Source of the DNA: Paracyclopina nana
Lineage: Eukaryota > Arthropoda > Copepoda > Cyclopoida > Cyclopettidae
Assembly: GCA_019096065.1 (NCBI GenBank)
Contig: JAGUCH010000003.1
Span: 11,408,001-11,472,000 of the forward strand
DNA: 64,000 nucleotides
Direction: 5' to 3'
Of the stretch, positions 34,586 through 51,468 are shown one piece after another. How positions within the stretch are numbered: the stretch's first letter is position 1; each line of letters opens with the position of its first letter. A program made the position numbers and the translations under genes. The notes beneath the pieces were generated by a model. The model was not told the DNA's origin and searched no databases. It saw only the letters and a program-made list of their open reading frames with translations.

Positions 34586-35483
34586 TTAGCTGATGGGGAA
34601 TGCATTCTTGACAATGTCGACGATCTTGTCCAGCTTGTCCACCTTGAAGACCATGACCTTCTTCTTCTCCTCAAAGTCCTCTTGACTGATGGTCACCACT
34701 CGGTCTTGATCGCTGGCAGGCTTGATCTCAAAGACGAGGTCGCATTCGGGCTCGAACACTTCCTCCTCAGCATTGGTGAAGTAGGCGTTCTCCTCGGAGG
34801 CCACCATGATCTTGGCGATGACGATGTAGTGGCTGAAGTTGAAGGGCAAGTTTTTGGCCCTGGCTTTTCGCACTTCGTTGCTCAGCGTTTGGTAGAGCGG
34901 CACGGAAATCTGGGGCGGCATGTTGATGATTCGCTCCGAGATGATCAGGCCCACGTCGGCCTCCGGGGAGTTGAGCAACTTTGACAGTTGACCCCGAGGA
35001 TCCGCGGAGGCCACCGACCTCAGGATGTGGCGCACAATTTGGTCAGCCACTTCTGTCTCACGAAGGCGAACAATGGTCGCAAGGCCAAAGACCTCTCCAT
35101 CAGTTCCACCCAGGTCGTCATCATCATCATCATCCGTGGAGTCGGAGACGCTTTGCGTCACCACCGAGCCCACAGATCTCTGCTTCATGATGAACCTAGG
35201 CATAAACCTGATCATGCTGAATTGAGACAAGTGCCTTGGTATCTTACCTTGCCAGAGAAGCAATGTCGATGTCAGCGTTGCGAAAGCATTGCCTGAGCAG
35301 ACTGATGATGCCTGGCAAGTCTCTCTCTTCCGGGGTTCTGGCCTCGAACTCCACCTGGATCTCGGTCTCACCGGCCTCCTCTTCGTCCTCTGATCCGGAA
35401 TCGTCACTGCTCGAGCTGTTGTCGGTCTGCTCCGGTGTTTCGGGAGCCAGATCCAAGTGTGGCTTTTTGGCATGCGAGGCCAT
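34586..35483 (-). CDS. BCCIP: BCCIP/Bcp1 family protein
   Basis: Two exons on the minus strand, 35483-35248 and 35195-34586, separated by a 52-bp intron in consistent phase; 281 residues. The N-terminus is acidic and serine-rich (SSSSDDSGSEDEEE), followed by the conserved IQVEFEA. A run of seven aspartates stands before EVFGLATIV, and the diagnostic core is VGLIISERIINMPPQI. The C-terminus has the FTNAEEEVF region. The family (human BCCIP, yeast Bcp1) binds BRCA2 and p21 in mammals and acts in nuclear export and 60S ribosomal protein uL14 chaperoning in yeast. The start at 35483 is chosen because the acidic N-terminal region follows directly. It converges with the WD40 gene, also a ribosome-biogenesis candidate. 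Confidence 0.9.
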
Positions 35484-36263
35484 CCTTCTCGAGGTCAATG
35501 GGCCGCGTCCTCGGCTAAAAATGATCGACCTCAGCGGCACAGACAATTTCAATTGTCAAGAGTGATCCTCGTGTTATGTTTTGTGTTGATGTTTTGAATA
35601 TTTTGCGGGAATGCACGTGCGCTATGTACTAACTGACGCTTCGGTTCCAAGTCGATCCTTCTTCCAATGCCATGCTGGAGCCCTTCATTGAGCTTCCATA
35701 ATCTTCTACATACTTTTCTATCTGAAGCCTTTTTAAAACTTTTATTAGCTTTAAGTCAAACAGCCCTTTACCTATTGCAAATTGATTCGATTCAAGAGCA
35801 CCAACGTATTGCCAATATGGTAAAGCCATTATTATGATTTATTAACAGTCAAAAGTATATAGTAAGAATACCTTTTGACCTTTCAACTCTTGTTTTAGCG
35901 CTAATCAAGTCATTGTCACAATATTTATATGTTTGCTCTTTGAAATGCTCGGTTCTAGCTAGTCCTTTAGTTCACAAAACCAGAATATACATTTTTTGTT
36001 TACATTCAAAAACGTGGTCCTCCCATTTCGCGAGAAATAAAATCAAGTTGATTATTTCATTTCTTCAAGTAGAAAAAAGTCGCGAAACGGCAACGCGTCA
36101 AAATCGACTCAGATTGATGTCAGATGTCAACATTGTCATCCTGACGCATCACCACAGCACAGCATCTTCCAAGGAAGAACGGAAATTTCCCCTATGCTGT
36201 CAATCGCCCAAAATCGCCGAGCCCGCTCCAGTGTTTTGGTACGCTGAGGTCAATCCAGAGACT
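35484..36263. other. Spacer between BCCIP and alpha-actinin
   Basis: About 780 bp with no recognised gene; AT-rich. The BCCIP promoter must lie near its left end. A 119-codon ORF on the plus strand (35913-36272) resembles nothing and is probably chance. Confidence 0.45.
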
Positions 36264-36951
36264 TATATATAGAGAGAAGTGCTACTTCTTGCATTCTCAC
36301 TGCACGCGAGCGCGCGCCAAGTGCTACAAGTGATTTTGAGAACGTTTGGGTCAGTTGTTCTACTGTAATAGTCAGCCGGCTGCTCTGATCCAGAAAGGAA
36401 AACGCCAACTGGCACCTCTGTTTTACATCTTTTAATTCCTAATTGTTGTGGAAATATTTATTAAAGACAAAAGATAGCCCTAACAAAACTAAGCACCTTG
36501 TAAAATAGGACTATTTCGGCTAAGTGGACTCATTTAGGAGTAATTAGCAACCAAAAGCCTGCCCCGGCCCAAATTCAGGCAGCCGCGACCAAAATTCCAT
36601 TGTAGTCTCTTTTGGAGTGTGCAGCAGATCTGCAAACGCACCCCCTTAAGCCTCGCCCAGTAGCACTTCTCTTGTTATATAAGTCTCTGGGTCAATCGAC
36701 GTCACAGCCGCTAGCGGTAAAATTGAGCCGGATCACGCAACTTCTTCCTGAGTCCATATTTGAGCGTGCTCGATTTAGTGTTGCTTTGCCAGCTTCTTTT
36801 TCGGCGACGGCAAGCCCGAAGCTGGAGCGCAGGTCCGTTGCTGCAACTTGTGTGCCGTTGCCGTTGGTGCAGCTGACTTTTGTGATCCAGGACTACTGCT
36901 GACTGACTAGTAGTGTGTGTGCTATTGGAATGTTTTGCGCTGGCCTGCAAA
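36264..36951 (+). promoter_or_regulatory. Candidate promoters and 5' UTR exon of alpha-actinin
   Basis: TATATATA at 36264-36271 stands about 30 bases before a TCACT initiator-like site (36297), and a second TATATAAG lies at 36676-36683 with a CGACGTCAC element behind it. A perfect donor (AA|GTAAGT) ends a likely untranslated exon at 36951. The coding ATG at 37311 is directly preceded by a splice acceptor (TTATTTGCAG), so the 5' UTR is spliced. Two start sites are plausible. Confidence 0.45.
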
Positions 36952-37310
36952 GTAAGTAAAAGCAAGTGTCTAAAAATAAGCGGAGCTAGGAATAGTCAAG
37001 GCCTGCCTATGATCGTAGTAGGTGTACCGGCCAGCTTGTGGACTCCTATCCTCATTTAGTGAGGAGAATTTTAACAGCTCCCTCCTCTTGTTGTGTTCCC
37101 AGATCTTTTCCAAGGGATCCTTTAGGCCGGCCACGCCTTTTGTAAGCTTTATAAGTGTTGCAAGAGGAGGAGGAGGCCCCGCCCCATTTTCGGGTCCGAG
37201 GTAAAGCTGGTAATTATGCAGTTCCCTTGCCACGATCGTTTTATCAAACGGTCGCTTATTTGGCTATTCTTCGCGTTGTGCAAATAAAGACAGAATTCGG
37301 TTATTTGCAG

Positions 37311-42534
<5,224 letters not shown>

Positions 42535-42947
42535 AATGCCACGAGGTTGCTACTATACCTAAATCACGACCGAAAAATGCAGCTAATGAAAAAGGGATAA
42601 TCAAAAAAAAGAGAGCAGAGAGTTCGGTTCAAACTTGATCAAACTGTAAATCAGATCCATCAACAACAACGTAAATATCAAGAGAGAAAAAACGTGTACG
42701 TCTATTGTCGCTTCACTGAGAGATTTTGCAATTTTGCACCATTATCATCATCATCACAATTTTGATAAAAACAGCCATCAACATGCTAAAAAAAATAAGA
42801 GAGAGAAAAGATGACGACGACAATTGTTATTATTACTGATCATCCCGTTTGTTCTCTAATTCTTCCTGTCCTTAAATTGTTTTATGGAATGCCAAAAATT
42901 CTCCAATTTTTCTTTTATTGTCTGTGCTTCTGTTCACATACACCATA

Positions 42948-42953
42948 AATAAA
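42948..42953 (+). terminator. Polyadenylation signal of alpha-actinin
   Basis: AATAAA about 415 bases after the stop codon, followed by a GT- and T-rich stretch (GTTTGTCTTATT). Confidence 0.65.
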
Positions 42954-44099
42954 GTTTGTCTTATTATTCAAAATCCAATTGATTGACAGCTTTGACCACG
43001 TGTGTGTTTGCTCATCTGGTCGCAACGTCAACTTTGCATCATTTGCGATTCTTGTCTAATTACTTAAAAGTGTGCTGATTGATCATCTGTAATTACTCAA
43101 CATTATTTATACTTATCAATCTTTCCCACTCTAATAATATTTATAGTCTTTTAAAGAATTTATTCCCTTAAAGTTGTACGCTCATTTCAAGGCATAAAAT
43201 GAGAGAAAATGCAATTTTCCAAGTTTTCCTACTTTTAAATAGCAATCTGCAGAAAATTGCGCTCATGATCCGGAGTGATTCATCTTTTTGACCCGTTTTT
43301 GCTTTTCATTGACCTTCAATGCCTCAGAGGTGTATCAAGATCGGTGCCTGTGATATGAAGCATATTGGGCAAAAATTGTGCATGTTACTTGTCCATCCTC
43401 CAGGATCAACTCTTGCATTGTGCGCAAATGGCGCTCCGCCCACTGCGCTCGCGTCGAGGGCGTCGTCGTCTTCACCACGAATGAATCGAGCTTCCATTAT
43501 AATATGAAGACCATCATTAACTTCTCGAGGGTGACAATCAATTACTCACATTTTATTAATTATCCAAGGGCTCCCCCAATGAGATTTGATTGTGGGAAGG
43601 AGTCGTGCCAAAGTTAATTGAAAATTCTGCTATATAATGATGGTTTCTAAATTCTACATTTGAAAGGTTTTCTGGCCTAATGACTTGTGTGGACTTTTAT
43701 CTGATTCGGTGTGTGTGTAAGGAGCCAAGATATTGAATAGGATCGTTATATGCTTAATGAGGCGTATAGAGGTTTCTTCCTCGTTATCATTTATATATGA
43801 TAGAGATCGATATGGCATAAAGGTATGAAGTAGCACGCGCTCAAGCTTTAGTTATATTTGGCAAAACGAGGACAAAGAAAGTCAAGTTTTCTCCAGCCCA
43901 CAACACCATCCAGTTTTATGTACTATGTATACTATATGGCACAGTGGTCGATCGATTTTGGGTGTCGGGTTTCCCTCGCAGCATTAGATCTCATCATCAT
44001 GTAATGGTAGGTAAGTTGATCCACCGTGGATGCATCCTCGCATTAAAACCACTTTTAGCCCGTTTTCAAATTTACCAAATACTCTAAAAACTACTTTAA
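42954..44099. other. Spacer between alpha-actinin and sine oculis
   Basis: AT-rich, no established gene. A GC-richer patch at about 43400-43530 may be an orphan exon (separate entry). The two flanking genes converge here. Confidence 0.45.
43404..43530 (+). other. Possible orphan exon
   Basis: A strong acceptor (CCATCCTCCAG at 43393-43403) opens a GC-richer 127-base patch that is open in one plus frame (containing ARVEGVVVFTTNESSFHYNM) up to a possible donor (AGG|GTGACA). The minus strand is also open here (containing TRAQWAERHLRTMQELILED, donor CAA|GTAACA), so the strand is uncertain. No partner exons are visible nearby, and I recognise neither peptide. It may be noise. Confidence 0.25.
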
Positions 44100-44714
44100 T
44101 GTCCTGTTCATGTACGCCCCAAACTCCTCAGGAAAATGCACGAAAAACTAGGGTTCTAGATATTCCTCCGCGACTTCGTAGTACTACGTAATAGGGTGAA
44201 CCGTAGAGAAAATCAGCTGTACTCATTTTGTTCAATTCGCTTCATAGAAATCCCCATGAACTGAACAAAATGGGGTCAGCTGATGCCTCTACGCGTTGTT
44301 ACTCTATAACGTAGTAAAACGAAGTCGCGGAGGAATATCAAGAACCCTACGAAAAACACCTCAAAGAAAGGAGAAAAATTGTCTTATGACAAGCGCACAG
44401 GCTGATACAAAAAATCAGACCGACTTTAAGTCAACTTGAAAGTAAACAAATCTAATTTTGGCTATTAAGCACTCCGCATTTTAGCCATTTTGAACAAAAT
44501 CAATCGTTGAATTTCATCTTTTATCAAAGAAACGTCAAAAATGCTAGTTTGTTTTGAAAAAAGCTGAAAAACATGAGACAAAATAGCAAAAATTGCCATT
44601 AAAAAACGCTGCTCGGCCTCCAGCTGAACTCGTAGAGTGGCAGTCAGCAACAGACTCACTTTTCCTTAAGACAATTTTTTCCATACCTTCAGGCATTCTT
44701 AATAGAACAAGGCA
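44100..44714. mobile_element. MITE family B, copy 3, interrupted by a hAT-like MITE
   Basis: Flanked by TAA on both sides (44097-44099, 44715-44717). It is homologous to the other B copies once the 201-bp insertion at 44149-44349 and its 8-bp duplication are set aside. Confidence 0.85.
44149..44349. mobile_element. Nested hairpin MITE with 8-bp target duplication (hAT-like)
   Basis: It starts TAGGGTTCT, ends AGAACCCTA, and CGAAAAAC stands on both sides (44141-44148, 44350-44357). The two halves are imperfect inverted repeats over about 90 bases each (including CCTCCGCGACTTCG), so the whole element is one long hairpin. An 8-bp duplication and TAGGG-type ends are characteristic of the hAT superfamily. 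Confidence 0.85.
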
Positions 44715-45034
44715 TAAAATCCAAAGTTTGATCCTTTCCGGATTTTCTCAAATAAAACGTCGAACGTGTATTTCAAGCAATTACAATACGTAGTAGTAGT
44801 AGCAATTGTAGCGGAAGTTATAGTATAATAATAATAATAATTATAGTGATAATACGAGAACCAATTTTTCTGCCTGCCTAATACATGAGCTTCGCACCCG
44901 AACTAATATCCGAGTTGCTTCTGCGAAGGCTCTTTTGAAAGTGTGACAATTACTTTATGCATTTTCTTCTCTTCATTCTATCAATTAGAGGGTTTGTGGT
45001 TGTTGTTGTTGGTTTGGGCTACAGAAAAACTAAA

Positions 45035-48000
45035 TCACAAATGACTATCAATTTTCTCGGTGCTATACATTGAGTTCTGGTAGTAGGTTGGCAAAACTGG
45101 CGTTTGGCAAGACGAGAAGCTCATCATTTTACCAAAGATGTCAGTAATGGATGAGCGGTGAGGAGCATGAGGGGCATGGGCGTGGCCGCCCACGGGTGTG
45201 GCCCCAGGGGCCCCGCCCATCATGTGACTTTTGGCCATGCCCATTTGACTGTAGTGGCTGAATGCATGGGCGTGGCCGCCGGGGTGGTGAGGCGAGCCCA
45301 GGTCGGGGTTGATCAAGCCGCCCATCAGCGGCTTTTTCATGTCGAATGGGGAGCTGTTCATCACTGATGAAGTGCGAGAATTGCCCACCAAATTGTCGGA
45401 GTGGTAGTCCTGCAAAAAAGAAAGGTTGAAAAAACTGCTGAATTACAGCCATTTTTGCATTAGCATTTACTACCTCTTCGGTGTCAATTTTCTTTCCTTC
45501 GGCTTCGTCTGCAGAATCGAGATCATCTTTCCCGTCCCCGTCGGGGCCACCTTGAGTACTGAAAGAGAGATGTTTGAATACATTGACAAAACTTGAGCCC
45601 GCGGTAAGTTGTTTTTGCAACTTTGCTACGTTACGGGTCAGTAATTTCAATGGCAATGACATTCAAGGTTGAATTTGCAAATTAATGGTCAAAAAATGTA
45701 GAGGGCGCTGTGTAAGATAATTTTAATTGATAAGAATCCATGGGGACCCAGCACGACTTTTCTGCTGTTGTTGTGCTACGGGCCGGGCCAGGTGTAAACA
45801 AAATTTTCCGGGAGAAGCGCCCTCTATAATTTATGATATGTAAAAGTAGCTGAATGAGCTTAAAAAATCTAGACTTTCGAGGGGAATGAAAAGATGAATA
45901 GTTACCCCGCTCCTTCCGATGCTCTGTCCCGTTGCCGCCTATTTTTGAACCAATTTGAGACCTGGGTCGTGGTCAACCCGGTAGCTTCTGACAATTCGCG
46001 TTTTTCCCTCGGACTGGGATAGGGATTGTGGTTGTACCATTCTCGCAGCACTTGTCTGGATTTCTCCTTAAAGCAATACGACGTCTCTTCGCCGTCCCAA
46101 ATGGTTCTGGGCAGCGGGAATTTGCGCCTAATTCGGTACTTGCCCACGGCCCCCAGAGGCCGGCCTCGCAGCTTCTCGGCCTCGATGTAGTGGGCTTTCA
46201 TCCAGAGCATCTGCAGCTTCGGGTGGTTGGGCTCGGAGAACTGGAAGCTCTCGATGATCCGGTACATCTCCTTGAAGTTGCCCTTGTGAAAGTAGACCAG
46301 AGCTTTGGCTTTCAGGACGCTCTCGTTGCGATGCAGGAGCTCGCATGGAGGCAAGCTCCACAAAAATCTGAAAAGAGGACCAAACTCATCAACTGAAAAA
46401 GAACTCAGGCAGGAAATGTGTCAAAATATTGACAAACAAAGGACAATTATCTTCCATTATAATAAATTACAGCCATTTTGGCTGCCTAGTCCACATAAAT
46501 TACTGCAAGCCACAATCAATTTAATTTTTTGGACTATTTAATTTTGTCAAATGTACTGGCTTGAATCAATAAAAGGTGGAAGGTGTTGAAAGATAAACAT
46601 CGATTCGCGCGCAAATTTTGTGTGCTAAGTGAAAGGCGATATGCGCGCGCGCGGAGCGGATTTGGCGGCTTTCAGAGTATGGCACAAATTTCGTCGTATG
46701 AGAAAGTTTGAATAAAATGACTATCAAGTTGATCTCTTGGGAATGAATGAGTGAATAATGAGGCTTCTCATATCAATGTTCGGGGAAACACGAGCCATCT
46801 TTTATCGCCATCTCATCATCTCAAATTAAGACCTCACACTGAACACATGTCGCAAAACTATAAGGGCTACACTTTATCAAGATGTGTGCCATTATTATTT
46901 ACGTGGAATACCAGCACAGATGTGAGTGTAAACAACTAAGGAAATAAAGGGAGATGACAGCTCATTGAGATAAAATTATTCTGCTATGGAGCTAACTTAA
47001 GGGCCATAATAAGACAGAGGAGGGGCAAATTTTTCCGCCAGATGGCGCTTCTTGAGCAAGTATTTTTGGAAAAACTGTCACGCGCAAAACTCATCACGTG
47101 ATTACAAGCGCGAATTTGATTGGCTGATCAGCGGAGCCACGCTCAAAAAATTTGGTTTCAACAATGAATGGCTTTGAAATTAGCGTAAGGTTTTTGGCTT
47201 AAAAAGGTGCCATTTTGTCTGTAGATTATGTTGTATAAATGAAGTTTTTGGCTCAAGCGCTGCAAAAGCCAAGCAATTGCCAATTTTTGATCTTCTATGC
47301 AGTGCAGCCATGACAAATGTACTTGCTCAAATTGCCGGGCTAGATGGCGCTGCGAATCTAGCGACTAAGCGCCTTTGGCGTTATTGAAATGTGTACCAAG
47401 GAAGCTAATTAGAGAAAGGCAACGCGATTTATTTTCGTGCTTGAGCTTCTGATGAAAGCAATATGAGACAAATGTTTGAAATAATTGACTTTTCAAAGTT
47501 TAACAACCTCCGTGGCAAATGTCAGACGAAAAAAGCTTGAAATACGTGAGGACTTTATGTGGCTTTTTAGCTTCACGATCACGTGCACGTTTAGAAATTA
47601 CAATTCCAACTTTTGTAAGAGTACAAGGCATTTCAAAACTGTACATTCTTTCAGCTTTGTTTTATCAATTCGCGTTGGATCTCAGCTTTAACTTGATTTG
47701 TGCTGTGTTCATCTAAAAAGGAAACTTTTTCCTTCCTTTAAATTGCGTTTTAATTAAGCCTCCTATTTTTACTCACTTTTGATAGCTTTCAGTCAACCAC
47801 TTGTCCCACCTCTTTTGGTCACATGAGTTTGAAGTGTTTGGATTAATCAGAAGTACGAAAACTCAGGCATTTCATTTAAGGCTGTGGTAAGATTTCAAGA
47901 AAACGAGGCATAGATGAACACCCCATCAACTCATATTCTGAGCCATAATTAAGCAAACCAGTAAGATCTCACAATAGTCAATTTTTCTGAATTCACAGAT

Positions 48001-49290
48001 AAACTCAATTGTCCCTAGTTGAAGCAATTTGAATTGCCTTTCAAACAACCATTGGCAATCCGTGATTATTGAAGAATGAGCTGAAATAGGGAACTTTTGC
48101 TTCTTCTTCCAGAGGAAGCGGTTGTAATCGAAAAGAAGGCCGGCAAAGTCTCAGTATCGGCTTTACTTGAACTCTTCGCTACTCCTTTGCATAAACAAAC
48201 AAACAACAGCAAACATTGAAACGGTGATTTGAAAGATTTTTCAAAGAGTGCCAAAATTCAATTTATGAACCAGAAGAGCTTTTTCAGCCATTTCCCTAGT
48301 CAAAGGCAAATAAAAAATTATCAAACATAGGGAAAACTTGAGCTAGCGTACTTTAAATAATAAAAGCAAAAAAGAACTTAGCACATTTTTTAATAACATT
48401 AAAAAACTATATTTGCTAGCCAAATATGCTGTTGTGTTTCACCTTGAATTACGATTAAACTAAAGTTGCCAGCTCTTTTTTATGTTAGAATACCAGCAAC
48501 GATCTGGGTTTATTGATGGGCTCGCAAAGCAGAATTTTCACACAAATTTCTGCAACCGTAGCAAACAACAAATGCAAAGGATCGTACTTGTTTGACATTT
48601 GCTTCATGGATATCAAATGTCTCAGCAGCAGCTGCAAACTAGTGCAACTCTAAAGCATTTCAAAATTGGTTCAAAGCCCACATTTCCCGAACGTACTCTC
48701 AAAATAATGGGAGAAAATCAGAGCTAGAAATCCCTCATTTTGAAAAACCCACAAATTGACATTTGGCTCTTCACGTGCAGATACATAAGCGAGCGTTTTA
48801 CGAAGGAAAAAGTCACGCTTTTACCAAATTCACGTGATGCCTCTCGGCCAACTCAAAATGTCACAATTCTCATTGTATCATTTCGAATGATATTTAATTT
48901 TTACCTTGCTAATCTGTCAATATTTCCTGACTGTTCCAGCACTTCACACACGCACGCCACTTGCTCCTGGGTGAACCCGAAGGAGGCTATGCTTCCGGGC
49001 GCGAGGGCCGAGGTGAGCGGCGAGGCCGCCGAGGTCACCGCCGAGGTCACCCCCGAGCCCGAGGCGGCCTCGAGGCCCGAGGCCGACGCGCCGTAGAGCG
49101 AGGTCGGATCTGAAAACTGGCTGCCATATTGGCACACTTGAGCAAGCGAGGAGAACCCTGACAACTCGTTGATTTGCGAGGCTGAATGAATGAGAGCGGC
49201 CGCAGCGGCCGAGGAGGCCGCCGAGGCCGAGGAGGCCGCGACGCCCCCGGGCTGGCCTGCGGGCGTGGGTGCACTGCCAAAGTCCCCCAT
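45035..49290 (-). CDS. so: Six1/2 homeobox transcription factor (sine oculis)
   Basis: Four exons on the minus strand: 49290-48905, 46367-45906, 45558-45474, 45409-45035; 435 residues, phases consistent. An alanine- and serine-rich N-terminus (1-102) is followed by the SIX domain (about 103-215, starting [18 protein letters not shown]). The Six-type homeodomain (about 221-280) has the tetrapeptide ETSY, which marks the Six1/2 class, and [10 protein letters not shown]. The C-terminus is histidine- and glycine-rich. The family works with Eyes absent in eye, nerve and muscle development and binds DNA in the nucleus. The ATG at 49290 has an in-frame TGA three codons upstream, fixing the start. 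Intron 1 holds a family A MITE. Confidence 0.95.
45559..45905 (-). other. sine oculis intron 2 with facing CTCF-like motifs
   Basis: GTAGAGGGCGCTG at 45698-45710 and its near inverse AGCGCCCTCTATA at 45816-45828 face each other 105 bp apart. The rest of the intron is unremarkable. Confidence 0.4.
47006..47525. mobile_element. MITE family A, copy 4 (long form)
   Basis: Core 47006-47385 plus a right extension shared with the copy at 19946. It lies in intron 1 of sine oculis. CTCF-like motifs lie at 47038-47049 and 47339-47352, plus strand. Confidence 0.75.
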
Positions 49291-49404
49291 GCTTCTTCAC
49301 ATAATGACGGCGTATCGAATGTCCAGGATTGGTTTTCGGTAAATACTAGTCAGTCTACAATTTTTCCCACTACTGCAGCGAAGACGTAATCGGATCGGGA
49401 GAGC

Positions 49405-49435
49405 GCGGCCGCGGCCGCGGCCGAGGCCGCGAACG
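49405..49435. repeat. GCGGCC-rich run upstream of sine oculis
   Basis: A short (GCGGCC)n-type run about 115-145 bases upstream of the sine oculis ATG, in an otherwise AT-rich region. It may be part of the promoter CpG patch. Confidence 0.5.
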
Positions 49436-50805
49436 TCGAGCCCGCGTCTCGCACTTCTCGTCGTCGTCGCGCGGCCAATGGCGAAGAGGAGGGGCTTAAA
49501 GTCGACACTATTTGCGGACTGCCCTAGCGGGAGGTGGGACTGCAGACTGTCAAATGTCCGTTATGCTACACTGGCCTCCTTCCCACAGCTCATATTTACT
49601 GCTCTGATGCCCAGTTCATCTATTATCATGTAGCAAGCTAGACTTATTATTTTAGGGACTCGAAATTCCGCGAGGTGGCGCCACGGGATTTCAGGGGGCA
49701 GATTGAAGCTAAGACTTCATTTTTCGCCTTCAAAATCAGTTTATGCCTTTATGGAGGTCCCAAAAAGGAACTGCTGTTAATAACCGTATTTTTGAATCTT
49801 AAGCCGGACCACTAGCGACGCCAAAAAGCTCTTGCGTTAGTTTCCCGAACTACAATTGTCTTGCCTGCTATAGCCGCAAAAAAGCAAAGCTAAGGCAAAA
49901 GTAGCTTTTAATAACATTTAAAGCCAAACAGTCTTTTAATGCTGAGCGATATTTAACTGGTTTGCGTTGCCTAATATCGCTCAATAATCAAGAAAAGCAG
50001 CTGCTTTGCTTTAAATATTTTTTACCTTTTTTAGATCTTTAAAAATCGATTTTCCCCATTCATCTGTGAAAAATGCCAAATCAGAGAAAATAGCGAAAAA
50101 ATCCACATCTGGCCTTTTTCCCAAATCCACACTACTAGCGCCATCTGAAGTTGCATTGAAGCAACACCTGAAGTAAATATCTTGATCCTTGTTATTTAGT
50201 ACATGATCAGCGCAATCCCACTATTATATGTAGTATGTATACTTGGCTTGTTAGAACGCTCGTCTTTTTTCGTGCCTCCAAAAAAAAGGCAACGACGCGA
50301 TCATCTGCTTTTCAGCGTTTAATTGCGGCCAACTTTTGGGTATACATAGGAGCATCGGAGATGAGGGCAAACAAAGGAGACTTTGGGGAAAACAAGGATG
50401 ATGCTCTTCTACCCCATCCCACCCACAAATACCAGTGTGGAAATTCGAAACCATTGACTCAGCGGCAGCAGATGACAAGCGCAATATCAAAAATTCAACC
50501 CTGACGAGTCGCGCTCGCCAATTGACAGGAAAGCCATAAAACGGTGGGAAAAAGAGTTAATCCGCCCTTTTCGCCATGCAAATGATTCACTCAGATTTGC
50601 ATACACCAAGTTCCTCCTTGCTGCGGCTGGAAATCATGCAAGAAGTCGCATATATGAAAATGCGCTGTATTCTATAAGTAATGTTGTTGAATGACTCGTT
50701 TTGTTCGCTGATGATGTGCTATTGTGTGCTCGACTCGTCCTGCTGCGTTTTGCCATTGACTTGGCTCGCAACTTGCCACCAAGCAAGGGGAGAAAAGGGG
50801 ATTAA

Positions 50806-51213
50806 TGTCCCGTTCATGTACGCCCCGAACTCCTTAGGAAAATGCACGAAAAACACCTTGAGGAGAGGAGAAAAATTGTCTTATGACAAGCGCTAGCTGA
50901 TGCTAAAAAAATCAGATCGACTTTAAGCCAACTTGAAAGTAAACACATCTTATTTTGACTTTTAAAAGCTCCGCATTATAGTCATTTTGAGCAGAATCAA
51001 TCGTTGAATTTCCTCTTTTATCAAAGAAACGTTAAGAAGGCTAGTTTGTTTTGAAAAAAACTGAAAAACATGAGACGAAATAGCAAAAATTGCCATCAAA
51101 AACGCTGCTCGGCCCCCAGCTGAACTCGTAGAGTGGCAGTCAGCAACAGATTCATTTTTCCTTAAGAAAAGATTTTCCATACCTCAAGGCATTTCTAATA
51201 CATGAACAAGGCA
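50806..51213. mobile_element. MITE family B, copy 4
   Basis: 408 bp, flanked by TAA on both sides (50803-50805, 51214-51216). The left end is TGTCCCGTTCATGTACG. It is homologous throughout to the copies at 14716 and 18535. Confidence 0.85.
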
Positions 51214-51428
51214 TAAGCATTATTCTTCAAAAAAAAGCATGTAATGAAGTTGCTTCTTCGCCCCTCAAATGTATGCGCATATTTGAATCCATTAAAGATT
51301 CCTCCTGATGAATTTTGATTTTTCAGGCTTTTTCAGAGAGCTTGTAGCTGCTATTTGTCCCGAAAGCCATCAGGAAGGCAGCCACCATGACAAACGAGCT
51401 TGCTTGCTTGCGCGTCTATACAGTGAAT

Positions 51429-51468
51429 ACAGGGTGTCCCAGTAAATCGGCCTTTTGAGACACCCTGT
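51429..51468. repeat. Short inverted repeat ACAGGGTGTC
   Basis: ACAGGGTGTC and its inverse GACACCCTGT bound about 40 bases. This may be a deletion remnant of a DNA transposon. No autonomous copy is present in the window. Confidence 0.4.
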
